A DNA stretch of 64,000 nucleotides from Planctomycetia bacterium (GTDB lineage: Bacteria; Planctomycetota; Planctomycetia; Pirellulales; PNKZ01): contig JAIOPP010000137.1 of assembly GCA_021413845.1 (NCBI GenBank), positions 1-64,000 on the forward strand, given 5' to 3'. Positions 33,723-42,851 of the stretch are shown in pieces (within the stretch, counting starts at the first letter, position 1; each line of letters begins with the position of its first letter). A program made the translations under genes and the position numbers. Under the pieces are notes generated by a model. That model saw only the letters and a list, made by a program, of their open reading frames with translations. It was not told the origin of the DNA and did not search any database.

Positions 33723-34376
33723 ATGATGGACTATTTTCGACTCTGCGTGGCGCTCGCGCCCCTTTCGATCTACATGATCGGCTTGGCGGTGCTCAACTTT
33801 CGTCGCCGACCGGTGGTGGTCGCCGGCTCGCGCGACATGGCGTTTCTCGGACTCGGCACGATCGGCTTGCTGCTCGTCGGCCCGATCGAGTTGCTGTTGC
33901 CTTCGCTGCCGGACCATGTGACCGGCTATGTGTGGATGCTGCTGCTGGTGTTGTACTGTTTGTTTCTTACGCTCGGCGTGTTGCTCAGCAAGCCGCGCCT
34001 CGTGGTCTACAACGTTACGCTCGACCAGCTGCGGCCGGCGCTCGCCGATGCCGTGAACGATCTCGATGCCGATGTCCGTTGGGCCGGCGGCAGCGTGGCT
34101 CTGCCGAAGCTGCACGTCGAGTTCTATTTCGACGATCATCCATCGGTGCGCAACGTGTCGCTCGTCGCCACGGCGACGCCGCAAAGTTACGCCGGCTGGC
34201 GCGTGCTCGAACGGGCCTTGAAAGAGCAACTGCGGAGTTCCGTCGAGACGACCCCCAACGCTTGGGGACTCGGCGTGCTGATCGCCGCGCTCGGCATTCT
34301 CTGCCGCATCGGTTGGATCGCCTGCATGCATCCGCAAGAGATTGCGCAAGGCTTCACCGACATGATGCGGTTCTGA
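33723..34376 (+). CDS. Multi-pass membrane protein of unknown function
   Basis: About 217 residues starting MMDYFRLCVALAPLSIYMIG. Three N-terminal transmembrane helices are followed by a soluble domain (about 95-180, NVTLDQLRPALADAVNDLD and on, with HVEFYFDDHP) and a final hydrophobic helix (about 187-208). No family was recognised. The open frame extends 34 codons upstream but lacks membrane character there. It converges on the ASCH gene with a 21-base gap. Confidence 0.65.
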   Translation: MMDYFRLCVALAPLSIYMIGLAVLNFRRRPVVVAGSRDMAFLGLGTIGLLLVGPIELLLPSLPDHVTGYVWMLLLVLYCLFLTLGVLLSKPRLVVYNVTLDQLRPALADAVNDLDADVRWAGGSVALPKLHVEFYFDDHPSVRNVSLVATATPQSYAGWRVLERALKEQLRSSVETTPNAWGLGVLIAALGILCRIGWIACMHPQEIAQGFTDMMRF

Positions 34377-34397
34377 AGAAGGCTCGCCCGACAGCGA

Positions 34398-34799
34398 TTA
34401 CTCTTCCGCTTGCTCGGTGCGTCTTGCCTCTGTAGGCGATTTCTTTTTCGAGCGCGGCCTCTTCGGCGGTCGGGCCGCGAGCTCGATGGCCGTTTCTTCG
34501 GCGCTGAGCAAGTGGAAGCGAAGTCGAAACGCGCGATAACCTTGATCGAGTCGCTCCGCATACAGCGTGCGGATCTCGGTCAGCAACGCCTCGGCCGAGA
34601 GGAAGCCGTCGAGCCGGGCGTCTTCCTCCGTCAGCTCTTCCAAGCAGACCGGATCGATCTGCGTGATCCGGATATAGCCGATGCCGGGGATATAGCTGCG
34701 CTGGCCGGCGCGGAAGCGGCAAAACTTCCAGAGCCGGACGGTTTGCGTTTTGCTTCCGTCGCGAATCGAATCGAGAAACTTTTTCTTGAAGAGCAGCAT
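34398..34799 (-). CDS. ASCH domain protein
   Basis: A 133-residue protein. The N-terminal 85 residues (KKFLDSIRDGSKTQTVRLWK, then YIRITQIDPVCLEELTEEDA) fit the ASCH fold, a PUA-like beta-barrel that binds RNA or modified nucleotides; the R-x-G-x-K-T-x-T-x-R element is typical of the family. The C-terminus is a basic low-complexity tail (PPKRPRSKKKSP). Its target is unknown. It lies 116 bases downstream of the giant FHA gene on the same strand. Confidence 0.75.
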   Translation of the reverse strand: MLLFKKKFLDSIRDGSKTQTVRLWKFCRFRAGQRSYIPGIGYIRITQIDPVCLEELTEEDARLDGFLSAEALLTEIRTLYAERLDQGYRAFRLRFHLLSAEETAIELAARPPKRPRSKKKSPTEARRTEQAEE

Positions 34800-34915
34800 A
34801 GGCCCGCCAGCGTAGGAGCGCCGGAAGGTCGGGTCAAGAAAATCGAGAACGCGCGACTTCCCTCGTGCCGCAACCTCGCTTGCGGTTTCGCGGAAGTCAC
34901 GCCATCGACGCGGCT

Positions 34916-37900
34916 TTAGTTCATCCCGAGATCGCGAAGGAAGTCGTCGAGTTCGGCGTCGTTCTTCTGTGAAGCCGGAGCCGCTGCCGGTTGGGGCACC
35001 GGCTTCGTGCCGTTTTTCGCAGGCTCCGCTTTCTTCGGCTCAGCCATCTCCGCGACCGGCTCCGCTGCTTCGAGCCCGAACACGCCGAGATCGATCGCGT
35101 CGTTCTTCGGCGCGGAGGCAAGATCGAGGAAACCAAGATCGATTTCCGCGGAAGGCACATGTGCGACTTCCGCCGACGGGTCGATCGAGGCGGCCGGCGA
35201 TTCCTCGACCGGCGTCGTCTCCGCGACGTCGTCGGAGAGGGAGAGGAAACTCAGATCCATCTCGGCCTCGTCTTTGGCATCGTCCTTCACGTCGCTCGGC
35301 GCAGCGTTTTCTACCGAAGCGCCGGCGTCCGTCGGCCAAGGGGCGGTTTCCGCCTTCGCCGTTTCGGTCTCGGCGAACATCGCGTCGAGATCGAACTCGG
35401 GCTCGCGCGTCGCTCGCGATGGGTCGTCGAGCCCGGCGAGGAACGACTCGGCCTCTTCGACCACACTCGGCGAACCGAGATAGGCGACGGTCCGATCGGT
35501 CTCGCCGTCGTTGCGGCCGGTGTCGTTCTTCTTGGCGGCTAATTCGGGATTGGCATTCGCATCGAGCGGTTCGTCGGCTGTCTCGTCGACGAAAGAAAAT
35601 GCCTCGACTTCGCCGGAAGCCACGGCCTCGGCCGGCGGCGTACTTTCGGCTTTCGGGATGCCCCACGGATCGGCATCGCCGGCAGGTTCGTCGAAAGCAA
35701 ACACCGAGGTCGCAGCGTCCGCTTCCGAGGTCGGCGCAGCGCCCCATTGCAGAGTTTCATTCGACGACGCATCGTTCGATTGCGCATCGTTCTCCGGCGA
35801 GCTTGTCTGCGGCTCTTCGTCGACGGGAGGAGTCGCCGTCGTGTCGGTCGCGGCGGCGATGCTCGGGGCCGACTTCGGACGAGGCTCGAACGAGCGGCCG
35901 GCCGGCGTTTCCGGCTCCATCGCGACGACGTCGAAGCGCGGCGGCCGAACGCTGACACGGGTCAACGAGCGCAACGAAGAACTCAGCCGCAGATCGACAT
36001 CGACCGAGCGCTGCCGATTCGAGACCGGCGGCGCTGCGGGCACGGACGGGGCTGCAGGAGCAAGCGCCTCCGCAGCAGGAGCCGCCTCGTCGATTGGTTC
36101 GAGGCCCATCAGCTCAAAAGGGGGCGCGTCGCCGGCCGGTGAATCTTGAGCCGCTGAATCCGAAATCGCCGAGTCTGCGGCGACGGATACTTCGGCATCG
36201 GCTTCGAGCACTGCCGGTTCCCATGCTTCAGGCGAGGACGACAGCGGCACTTCCTGCGACCACGGGTCGCTTGGAGCGGACGCAGCTTCGGCTGCCAGCG
36301 ACTCGCTCGCGGCCGGCGATTCCGAGTCGGCAGCCGGTTCCGGCGCTGCTTCGGAATCCCAAGCGGAGAAGAGATCCTCGTCTTTCGCTGCCGCTACTTC
36401 TTCCTTCGCCTCTGGGGCGGCTTCGCCTACTGCGGTCTCGGCCGGTAGGGCATCGGCTGCGACAGGGTCGAGCGACGCCATCCAATCGTGCGGATCCGGC
36501 GCTGCCGTCGGCTCAGCCGCCGCACTCGACTCGGAAGTCGATTCGGCGAGCGTGAAGTCATCGAAGAGGCCGGGCGATTCGCTCTCCGTTGCGGGAGCGG
36601 GGGGCGAGGCCTCAGCGTCTACTTTTTTTTCAACCGCGGGCGCGAAGTCGTCCAGAAAAAACGGTGCTTCCGCTGCCGGGCTTTCGACGATGGGGCTTTC
36701 AACGGCCGGGCCTTCTACTGCCGGGTTCTCGGCAACCGGTGCTTCGGCACTCCATTCGTCGAAGTTCCATTCCTCATCGGTCGGTTTCTCTTCGGCCGAC
36801 TTCGCCTCAGTCGATTCCGTAGCCGCCGGCTCCGCGACAACCGGCTCGCTCACGACCAGTTCTTCTACGGCAGCTGTTTCTGCAACAGCATCTGCGGGCT
36901 TCGGCTCCTCGGCGCTCGGCTCTTCCGTAAAGAAGTCGCCGGCGAAGAGATCGAATTCGTCGCTCGCAGCCGACTCGACAGGAGCATCGGCGGGGGCCGC
37001 TTCGCTAACTGCCGCTTCACCGGCAGCGGCTTGGTCCCAACTATTTTCCGGAGGCGTGGCTTCGCTCGGCTTCTCGGCCCCCCAGGCCACGGTCTGGTCA
37101 GGAGTTTCTAAAGCCGGAGCTGCGGCCGGCGAAACGTCGTCGAGCGGGATCGGCGCGTCGAGCGATTTCCAGCCGGACGTGACCACCGAAGCGGCCTGGT
37201 CGTCGAAGATCGGTCCGATCGCAGCGCCGCCGGTTTTTGGGCCCGTCACGTCGAACATCGGTAGCGGGCTATCGTCGAGCGGGATCGGGTCGAACGATTG
37301 CTTCGGCGGCGCGACGGGAAGTTTATTCACGACCGGCGCATCGGCAGCAGTCGCCGACTTCTTCGCAGGCTTGCTCGGCTTCGCTTTCGGTTTTGCGGAG
37401 CCGGAGAAGAGCATTTTGATTTTGTCGAAGACCGAGACTTTCGCGACCGCGGGCTTCGAGGCCTTCGCCGGCGTCGTCTTGCTCGGCGCCACCAGGGGCG
37501 CTGCCGGAGAGACGAACTGCTCGGTGACGTCTAACTCAGCGGCATCTAGCTCCGGGGCGTCTTGCTTGGCCGAGATGGGGCCGACGGCGAAGTTCGTCGG
37601 CGGTGCGAGATCGAAGCTCGGCGCTGCGGCACTCGGAGCAGCCGCAGAGAAATCGGCGAACATGTCGGCTGCGGCTTCCGGCTCGTTCGCTTTCGGTTCG
37701 TCGGAAGTCGCCGCCGGCGAGGCCTCGCCCGAGAGGAAATCGAAATCATCGGCCGGCGCCGAAGTCGACTTCATCGGTTCCAACGCCACCGGTTCCGTGG
37801 CCAGAGGGGCGAAGCTCGGCGGCGCGATCGCGGGTGCCTGCTTGGCAACTTCCGGCAGAGCGGGCTTGAGGATCGAGGGGATGTTCGCCGCCGTCTTGCC

Positions 37901-40039
37901 CGAGTCGAGATCGAGGCCGGTGAAGGCGACCGTTTCGTCCGAGGTCTTCGGCTTCGGCTTCTTCTTCACATCGAAGTTCGAGAAGTCGAACGTCGGCTCT
38001 TGCTTCGCTTCGATCGGCTCGATGGCCGGCGGAGGGGCCGATGGAACCTCGTCGAGATCTAAGGAAATCTCCTCGAGTTCTTCTTCCTTGAGTTCTTCGA
38101 CGGGAGATTCGGCCGCCGAATCGTCTAACGAATCGAAATCGAAAGTCGGTTCGTGCTCCGCAGCGACGGCATCGGCGAGCGACATCGACTCCGAAGCGGC
38201 ATCGAAGACCGGCACTTCGGCCGGAGGCGCGTCGAACGTGAACGACTCGGCTCGTTCGGCCGGCGCGACAGCCGCGGCATCGGCCGCTGCGTGGAAGGGG
38301 GGCTCGTCGATAGCCGGCTCTTCCATGACGATGTCATCGGCTTCTTCGACCTCAGCAGCCGAGGCCATCTCCGGCATCGGGGGCAATTCGGAAACTGTCG
38401 GCGGAGCGACCGGCTCGGTGAACGGAAACTCGTCGACGTCGGCCGGCGACGGCGCGGCGGCTGCCGGTTGCTGCGGCGTTTCTTTCGCGAGCGTTTCTTC
38501 GACGAGAACATCGTCGAGCGCGATCTCTTCCGGCGACGGTGTTTCGTCCCAGACGAGCTCTTCTTCGCGCGCTTCGAAAGGGGCCGGCTCTTCGGCCGAT
38601 TCTTCGATCGATGAAGCTGCCGCGGAAGGCGTTTCCGGGAAGTCGTCGAAAAGTTTTTGTTCGTCTGGTGCCGGTTGCTCGTCTGTCGCTACGAGGTTTT
38701 CGACTTCTTGCTGATCAGCTGCTTCGGCAGCAGGAGCCATTTCGGTCGGCGCTTCGGCGACGTCGTCCAAGAACGCGTCGAGGTCGAGATCGTCGTCGAG
38801 CGAAGCAGCGCTTTCCATCGCAGGCGCGGGAGCTTCGATCGGCTCTGGTTGAACCGATTCAGGCTGAACCGGTTCCGACTTAGCCTCGAGTTCGGCGCTC
38901 TTCGATTCGATCTCTTCCGGCGCCACTTTCGCTTTCGCCGAGCCGGTGAAATCGAACTGCGAGGCGAGATCGTCGAAGCCGACTTCCGCCTTGGCGGGAC
39001 CGGCCAACGGTTCGGCAGCGGCGGGGCCGGCGGAAAGGAAATCGAAATCGAGACCGCCGCTCTTCTTCGGTTTTTCGGCAGGCGGCTGCTTTTCGACCGG
39101 CTGCTTCGCAACCGGTGCCGGAGGTTCGATCTTCGGAGCCGGCGGTTCGATCTTAGCGGCCGGTGCTTTGGTAGCCGGTGCGCTCGCTTCCGGTTTCGAC
39201 TTCCCCTTTTCTACGGACTTCTCAACTTTTTTTTCAACTACCTCGGGCTTAATCTCCTCGAAAAACGACTCGTCGAGCTCGACGTCTTCGGCTTTGAAAT
39301 CAACCGTCTTCTCGGACGTGGCACTGAAGTCGGTCGTCAGTTGATCGCCGCTCTTGGCCTTCGGTTCGTCGAAGCCGAGTTCGCTGAAGTCGATCTCGCC
39401 GGCGTCTCGTTCGCTCGGGGCAGATTTCTTTGCATCTGGAACTTCGTCGAGCAAGAAGTCGAGATCCATTTCGTCGGTCTCGCCGCCGCTCGGTGCTTTC
39501 GGCTTGTCGGCCTGCTTCGGCGCAAGCGGAGCCTTGGCGATCGGCTTCTTCGCGGCGTCGGGCAACTTCGCTTCGATGGTTTGTTCGGCCGATGAGCCGG
39601 CGGCCTTCTGTTTCGGTTCCGGCGCTTCGCCGGCCGGGGCGTCGTCGAGGATGAAGTCGATATCGAGTTCGCCTCGATCGATCGCTTGCGTTTCGGCCAG
39701 GCCCGACTCCTCAGGCTTCGGTTCTTTGCGCTTCTTGCCTGTGCCCGGCAAGTCGTATTCGGCGCGGAACGTGAGTGGGCCGATCGCCAGAATCTGGCCG
39801 GGACGAACGACGGTCGCTTTCTCGATCTTATCGCCGTCGACGAACGTACCGTTCGAAGAGCCGTTGTCGAGCACGACGAGATGGCCCTTCACTTCCGAGA
39901 GCTTGCAATGTTCGCGACTGACCGTCGGGTGCGAGATGATGAGATCGGCCTTATGACCTCGGCCGATCGTCATGGGAAGTCGGAGTTTGACTTCGCCCAT
40001 GTTCGCTTTGCCACCGATGACGACCAGCTTTGCATCCAT
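34916..40039 (-). CDS. Giant FHA-domain protein with acidic low-complexity repeats
   Basis: A 1707-residue protein. Residues 1-95 form a complete FHA phosphothreonine-binding domain: TIGRGHKADL, SREHC (41-45) and NGSSNGTFVDGDK (59-71). The remaining 1600 residues are Glu/Ala/Pro/Asp/Ser-rich and presumably disordered. They are punctuated by a recurring acidic-hydrophobic micro-motif such as LDIDFILDD (125), MDLDFLLDEV (191), LDFDFLSAG (330), DLDLDAFLDDV, FDFDSLDD, MDLSFLSLSDDV, EIDLGFLDLAS and the final ELDDFLRDLGMN. The micro-motifs look like short linear docking elements separated by spacers. A short basic patch KKPKPKT occurs mid-protein. The function is unknown; a cytoplasmic scaffold for Ser/Thr-kinase signalling is a reasonable guess. 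Confidence 0.9.
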   Translation of the reverse strand: MDAKLVVIGGKANMGEVKLRLPMTIGRGHKADLIISHPTVSREHCKLSEVKGHLVVLDNGSSNGTFVDGDKIEKATVVRPGQILAIGPLTFRAEYDLPGTGKKRKEPKPEESGLAETQAIDRGELDIDFILDDAPAGEAPEPKQKAAGSSAEQTIEAKLPDAAKKPIAKAPLAPKQADKPKAPSGGETDEMDLDFLLDEVPDAKKSAPSERDAGEIDFSELGFDEPKAKSGDQLTTDFSATSEKTVDFKAEDVELDESFFEEIKPEVVEKKVEKSVEKGKSKPEASAPATKAPAAKIEPPAPKIEPPAPVAKQPVEKQPPAEKPKKSGGLDFDFLSAGPAAAEPLAGPAKAEVGFDDLASQFDFTGSAKAKVAPEEIESKSAELEAKSEPVQPESVQPEPIEAPAPAMESAASLDDDLDLDAFLDDVAEAPTEMAPAAEAADQQEVENLVATDEQPAPDEQKLFDDFPETPSAAASSIEESAEEPAPFEAREEELVWDETPSPEEIALDDVLVEETLAKETPQQPAAAAPSPADVDEFPFTEPVAPPTVSELPPMPEMASAAEVEEADDIVMEEPAIDEPPFHAAADAAAVAPAERAESFTFDAPPAEVPVFDAASESMSLADAVAAEHEPTFDFDSLDDSAAESPVEELKEEELEEISLDLDEVPSAPPPAIEPIEAKQEPTFDFSNFDVKKKPKPKTSDETVAFTGLDLDSGKTAANIPSILKPALPEVAKQAPAIAPPSFAPLATEPVALEPMKSTSAPADDFDFLSGEASPAATSDEPKANEPEAAADMFADFSAAAPSAAAPSFDLAPPTNFAVGPISAKQDAPELDAAELDVTEQFVSPAAPLVAPSKTTPAKASKPAVAKVSVFDKIKMLFSGSAKPKAKPSKPAKKSATAADAPVVNKLPVAPPKQSFDPIPLDDSPLPMFDVTGPKTGGAAIGPIFDDQAASVVTSGWKSLDAPIPLDDVSPAAAPALETPDQTVAWGAEKPSEATPPENSWDQAAAGEAAVSEAAPADAPVESAASDEFDLFAGDFFTEEPSAEEPKPADAVAETAAVEELVVSEPVVAEPAATESTEAKSAEEKPTDEEWNFDEWSAEAPVAENPAVEGPAVESPIVESPAAEAPFFLDDFAPAVEKKVDAEASPPAPATESESPGLFDDFTLAESTSESSAAAEPTAAPDPHDWMASLDPVAADALPAETAVGEAAPEAKEEVAAAKDEDLFSAWDSEAAPEPAADSESPAASESLAAEAASAPSDPWSQEVPLSSSPEAWEPAVLEADAEVSVAADSAISDSAAQDSPAGDAPPFELMGLEPIDEAAPAAEALAPAAPSVPAAPPVSNRQRSVDVDLRLSSSLRSLTRVSVRPPRFDVVAMEPETPAGRSFEPRPKSAPSIAAATDTTATPPVDEEPQTSSPENDAQSNDASSNETLQWGAAPTSEADAATSVFAFDEPAGDADPWGIPKAESTPPAEAVASGEVEAFSFVDETADEPLDANANPELAAKKNDTGRNDGETDRTVAYLGSPSVVEEAESFLAGLDDPSRATREPEFDLDAMFAETETAKAETAPWPTDAGASVENAAPSDVKDDAKDEAEMDLSFLSLSDDVAETTPVEESPAASIDPSAEVAHVPSAEIDLGFLDLASAPKNDAIDLGVFGLEAAEPVAEMAEPKKAEPAKNGTKPVPQPAAAPASQKNDAELDDFLRDLGMN

Positions 40040-40354
40040 CTGCTTAACTCCCCGACTTATTTCGAAGTCGGTATCCGACGAGGCGTGGTGGGTGAACCGC
40101 GAGTCTCTGCGTGAAAATTACGAGCCCGACCGCGCGGCAAGCCCCGCTCGGCCGACCGGAATGCCGGCTGGTCGACTACGAGGGCTCATCGGTGGTGCGT
40201 AAAGATCCCGCAGATGTGCGACTCGGTAACTACGGCAGCTTAGGTCGAGAACGAAACCGCACATCTACTCCGCAAACCTTAACTATAACCAGCAATCGGC
40301 TCGTCGCAACTTTTCAGCGGGAAAGACGTTAAGACCCTACAACCCGGCCACCCC
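40040..40354. other. Intergenic region between the FHA gene and tRNA-Gly
   Basis: The divergent intergenic stretch continues to 40482. It should hold the FHA gene promoter (minus strand), which is not obvious, and carries the tRNA promoter at 40355-40382. No gene is visible. Confidence 0.4.
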
Positions 40355-40382
40355 TTGCAACCGCGGGGACCGCATCTATAAT
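40355..40382 (+). promoter_or_regulatory. Promoter of tRNA-Gly
   Basis: TTGCAA (40355-40360), a 16-base spacer and a perfect TATAAT (40377-40382), about 100 bases upstream of the mature tRNA. A precursor with a long 5' leader would need RNase P processing. Confidence 0.55.
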
Positions 40383-40482
40383 CTGTCTCTCGCTGAACAC
40401 CGCCGCCGGCAAGTAGTTGGAAAATTTCGCGGAATTTTCCGCTAGTCCGACGTAGGTTTTCGACGAAAAGGGTTGTCTGTAT

Positions 40483-40555
40483 GCGGGTGTAGCTCAGTTG
40501 GTAGAGCACCACGTTGCCAACGTGGTTGTCGTCGGTTCGAATCCGATCACCCGCT
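40483..40555 (+). tRNA. tRNA-Gly (anticodon GCC)
   Basis: A 73-base cloverleaf. The acceptor stem GCGGGTG pairs with CACCCGC (40548-40554), with T as the discriminator. The D-arm contains GCTCAGTTGGTAGAGC. The anticodon stem CCACG/CGTGG encloses the loop TTGCCAA with anticodon GCC. The T-arm has GTTCGAATC. The CCA end is not encoded. Confidence 0.97.
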
Positions 40556-41114
40556 CTGAATCTGCTTGGGTCGGCTGGAAAGTCGTGGTTTTGCCTCGTT
40601 TGAGGCGGGATTCTTCTCCCATGCTCCGCTGCTGAGCGGACATCGACGCACCGCTCTTCTCTGCGGTTAGCGGCTCAATCGCACCGAGCTTTCGGCCTCG
40701 GTTGCCGAAGCTCCGAAATTGCGGCTTCCGTCGATCGGCTCGCTGAGCCCGCGGTTTTCTCGGTCCGGTTTTGTCGTTGTGCCGGCTGATCACCTCATCG
40801 CACTCCTGCGGATTTTTCGCAGTTTTAATGCCGGTCGTCATCGTCGTAGCGGATCTACCGTGGCGACCGTTCGCCTCACGTCCGTTTCGGGCTCTCGATT
40901 TTTCCCTGAACCGCCGGTGCGTGCCTTGCCGTAGTAACCCCGTTCGGATTCAATCTGAGTCGTCGAGAGTCGTTTCGGGCAGCGTGCCTCATTTCTCCGC
41001 CGCTCCGAGCAATATCGACCCTACACAATGCGGCTTTGATTCCGTACAACATTACTTACATCCGCCTGTCATATTTTTCGAACAGTATTTCTTGAACTGC
41101 GAACACGAGTCACC
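40556..41114. other. Intergenic region between tRNA-Gly and tig
   Basis: 559 bases without a convincing gene. No integrase fragment or tRNA 3' duplication that would mark an integrated element was seen. The tig promoter is expected in the last 150 bases (AT-richer around 41040-41090), without a clear consensus. Confidence 0.4.
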
Positions 41115-42632
41115 ATGTCGAATCAGGACGAAACCGCCGTCGCCGAAGAAGGGGCCGAAACCACGCCGAAGAAGCTCGATCTTCAAGTCAATATTGCGAA
41201 GAAGAGTTCTTGCGAGCGCCACATCACGGTCGTCATCGATCGGCCGGACATCGAGCGCTATTTCGACAACGCGCTGAAAGACTTGATGCCGAAGGCCGCC
41301 GTGCCGGGCTTCCGCCAAGGCCGCGCCCCGCGCAAACTCGTCGAAACCCGCTTCCGCAAAGACGTGACCGATCAGGTGAAGGGCTCGTTGTTGATGGATA
41401 GCCTGTCGCAGGTTTCCACCGACAACGACCTCTCGCCGATCAGCGAGCCGTCGTTCGATCCGCTCGCCGTGACGCTCCCCGAAGAAGGGGCCATGACGTT
41501 CGAGTTCGATATCGAAGTCCGTCCGGAATTCGATATGCCGAATTGGAAGGGCCTCAAGATCGAGCGCCCGACGCGCGAATTCACCGACGCCGACGTCGAC
41601 GTGCAGCTTAAGACGCTGCTGGCCTCGCAAGGGACGCTCGTTCCGCACGACGGCACCGCCGACGCCGGCGACTTCGTCAACCTGAGAATCACGGCGAAGA
41701 ACGGCGACGAAGTCGTCAGCGAGACGACCCACGACGGCGTCTGCATTCGCAAATCGATCTCGTTCCACGATGCCAAGCTCGACGGCTTCGATAAGCTGCT
41801 CGTCGGCACGAAGGCCGGCGATAAGAAGACCGCCGAAGTCGAGATCAGCGAGAACGCCGCCAACGAAACGCTCCGCGGCAAGAAGCTGAACGTCGAACTC
41901 GAAGTGCTCGAAGTGAAGAAGGTCGAGTTGCCGGCCATGACGCCGGAATTCCTGCAAACCCTCGGCGATTTCGAGAGCGAAGACGATCTCCGCTCGACGG
42001 TTCGCAAAAGCCTCGAGCGTCGGCTGCAATACCACCAACAACAACAGGCCCGTAAGCAGATTCTGTCGTCGCTCACCGTCGCGGCCGATTGGGACTTGCC
42101 GCCGGACTTGCTCAAGCGTCAGTCGGGCCGGGAGTTCGAACGAAGCGTGATGGAGCTGCGTCGCAGCGGTTTCGGCGAGCCGGAAATTCGCGCTCACGCC
42201 AACGAGTTGCTGCGGAACAGCCGCGAGCAAACGGCCAAGTCGCTCAAGGAGCATTTCGTGCTCGAGCGGATCGCCGAAGAAGAAAAGATCGACGTCTCGT
42301 CGTCGGACTACGATGACGAAATCGGGCTGATCGCCGAACAAAGCGGCGAGAGCAATCGGCGCGTGCGGGCCCAGATGGAAAAGCGGGGCTTGATGGACAC
42401 GTTGCACAACCAAATCATCGAACGGAAGACGATCGACGTGATCTTGGCGAACGCGAAGTTCGACGAAACCAAGTACGCTTTGGAAGTGCCGACGACCGAA
42501 GCGATCGATACGTCGCTCGCCGGCGGTGAGAAGGCTTCCGACATTCCCGAAGCCGCCACGTCGGGCGATTCGCCTTACAACAAGGGCGAACACAAGCACT
42601 CGGGCGATAAGCACACGGAACCGACGACTTAG
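41115..42632 (+). CDS. tig: Trigger factor
   Basis: A 505-residue ribosome-associated chaperone and peptidyl-prolyl isomerase. The N-terminal domain carries the ribosome-docking motif GFRQGRAPRKL (65-75), equivalent to GFRxGK. A degenerate FKBP-like domain follows (about 165-265, GDFVNLRITAKNGDEVV). The C-terminal helical arms extend to about 460, and the last 40 residues are low-complexity with His. The gene stands directly before two clpP genes, the common bacterial order. A strong stem-loop lies between tig and the first clpP, so downstream genes may be partly uncoupled. Confidence 0.95.
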   Translation: MSNQDETAVAEEGAETTPKKLDLQVNIAKKSSCERHITVVIDRPDIERYFDNALKDLMPKAAVPGFRQGRAPRKLVETRFRKDVTDQVKGSLLMDSLSQVSTDNDLSPISEPSFDPLAVTLPEEGAMTFEFDIEVRPEFDMPNWKGLKIERPTREFTDADVDVQLKTLLASQGTLVPHDGTADAGDFVNLRITAKNGDEVVSETTHDGVCIRKSISFHDAKLDGFDKLLVGTKAGDKKTAEVEISENAANETLRGKKLNVELEVLEVKKVELPAMTPEFLQTLGDFESEDDLRSTVRKSLERRLQYHQQQQARKQILSSLTVAADWDLPPDLLKRQSGREFERSVMELRRSGFGEPEIRAHANELLRNSREQTAKSLKEHFVLERIAEEEKIDVSSSDYDDEIGLIAEQSGESNRRVRAQMEKRGLMDTLHNQIIERKTIDVILANAKFDETKYALEVPTTEAIDTSLAGGEKASDIPEAATSGDSPYNKGEHKHSGDKHTEPTT

Positions 42633-42652
42633 TAATAAATAACGAATTCGTC

Positions 42653-42701
42653 TTCGCCGCTTCGTCGAACTGTTGTAGAAAACAGCCGACGAAGCGGCGA
42701 A
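42653..42701 (+). terminator. Large hairpin between tig and clpP
   Basis: A 15-bp perfect stem (42653-42667 with 42687-42701), extended inside by CTGTT/AACAG (42670-42674 with 42681-42685). It lacks a proper T-run (ACGTTTATTA follows), so it may be an attenuator, an RNA processing or stability element, or an imperfect terminator. Confidence 0.7.
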
Positions 42702-42851
42702 ACGTTTATTACGAGTAGGCCCCCCTTGCCCGACGCCGTACGATACCTGCGGGCTTGGTGATTTCTCGGACGGTTGGATTTCAAGTTCGGTTTTTTGCTT
42801 CTGTAGATTTTCAGCTTCGGTTTTGGCGAGACGACGGAAAAAGGACTTCTC

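Noticed and set aside
36552-38714. 720-codon open frame on the plus strand antisense to the FHA gene
   Set aside because: It is Ser/Ala/Gly-rich and mirrors the codon bias of the Glu/Ala/Pro-rich FHA protein; no ribosome binding site or recognisable domain.
40494-40841. Minus-strand open frame overlapping tRNA-Gly and ending in a RVIGFEPTTTT-like stretch
   Set aside because: This is the familiar spurious product of the antisense strand of tRNA genes; there is no other coding evidence.
40483-41114. Possible genomic island inserted at tRNA-Gly
   Set aside because: No integrase, no duplicated tRNA 3' end and no change in gene character were found downstream.
41052-42614. 520-codon minus-strand open frame antisense to trigger factor
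   Set aside because: The sense frame is a clear trigger factor; the antisense product has no recognisable features.
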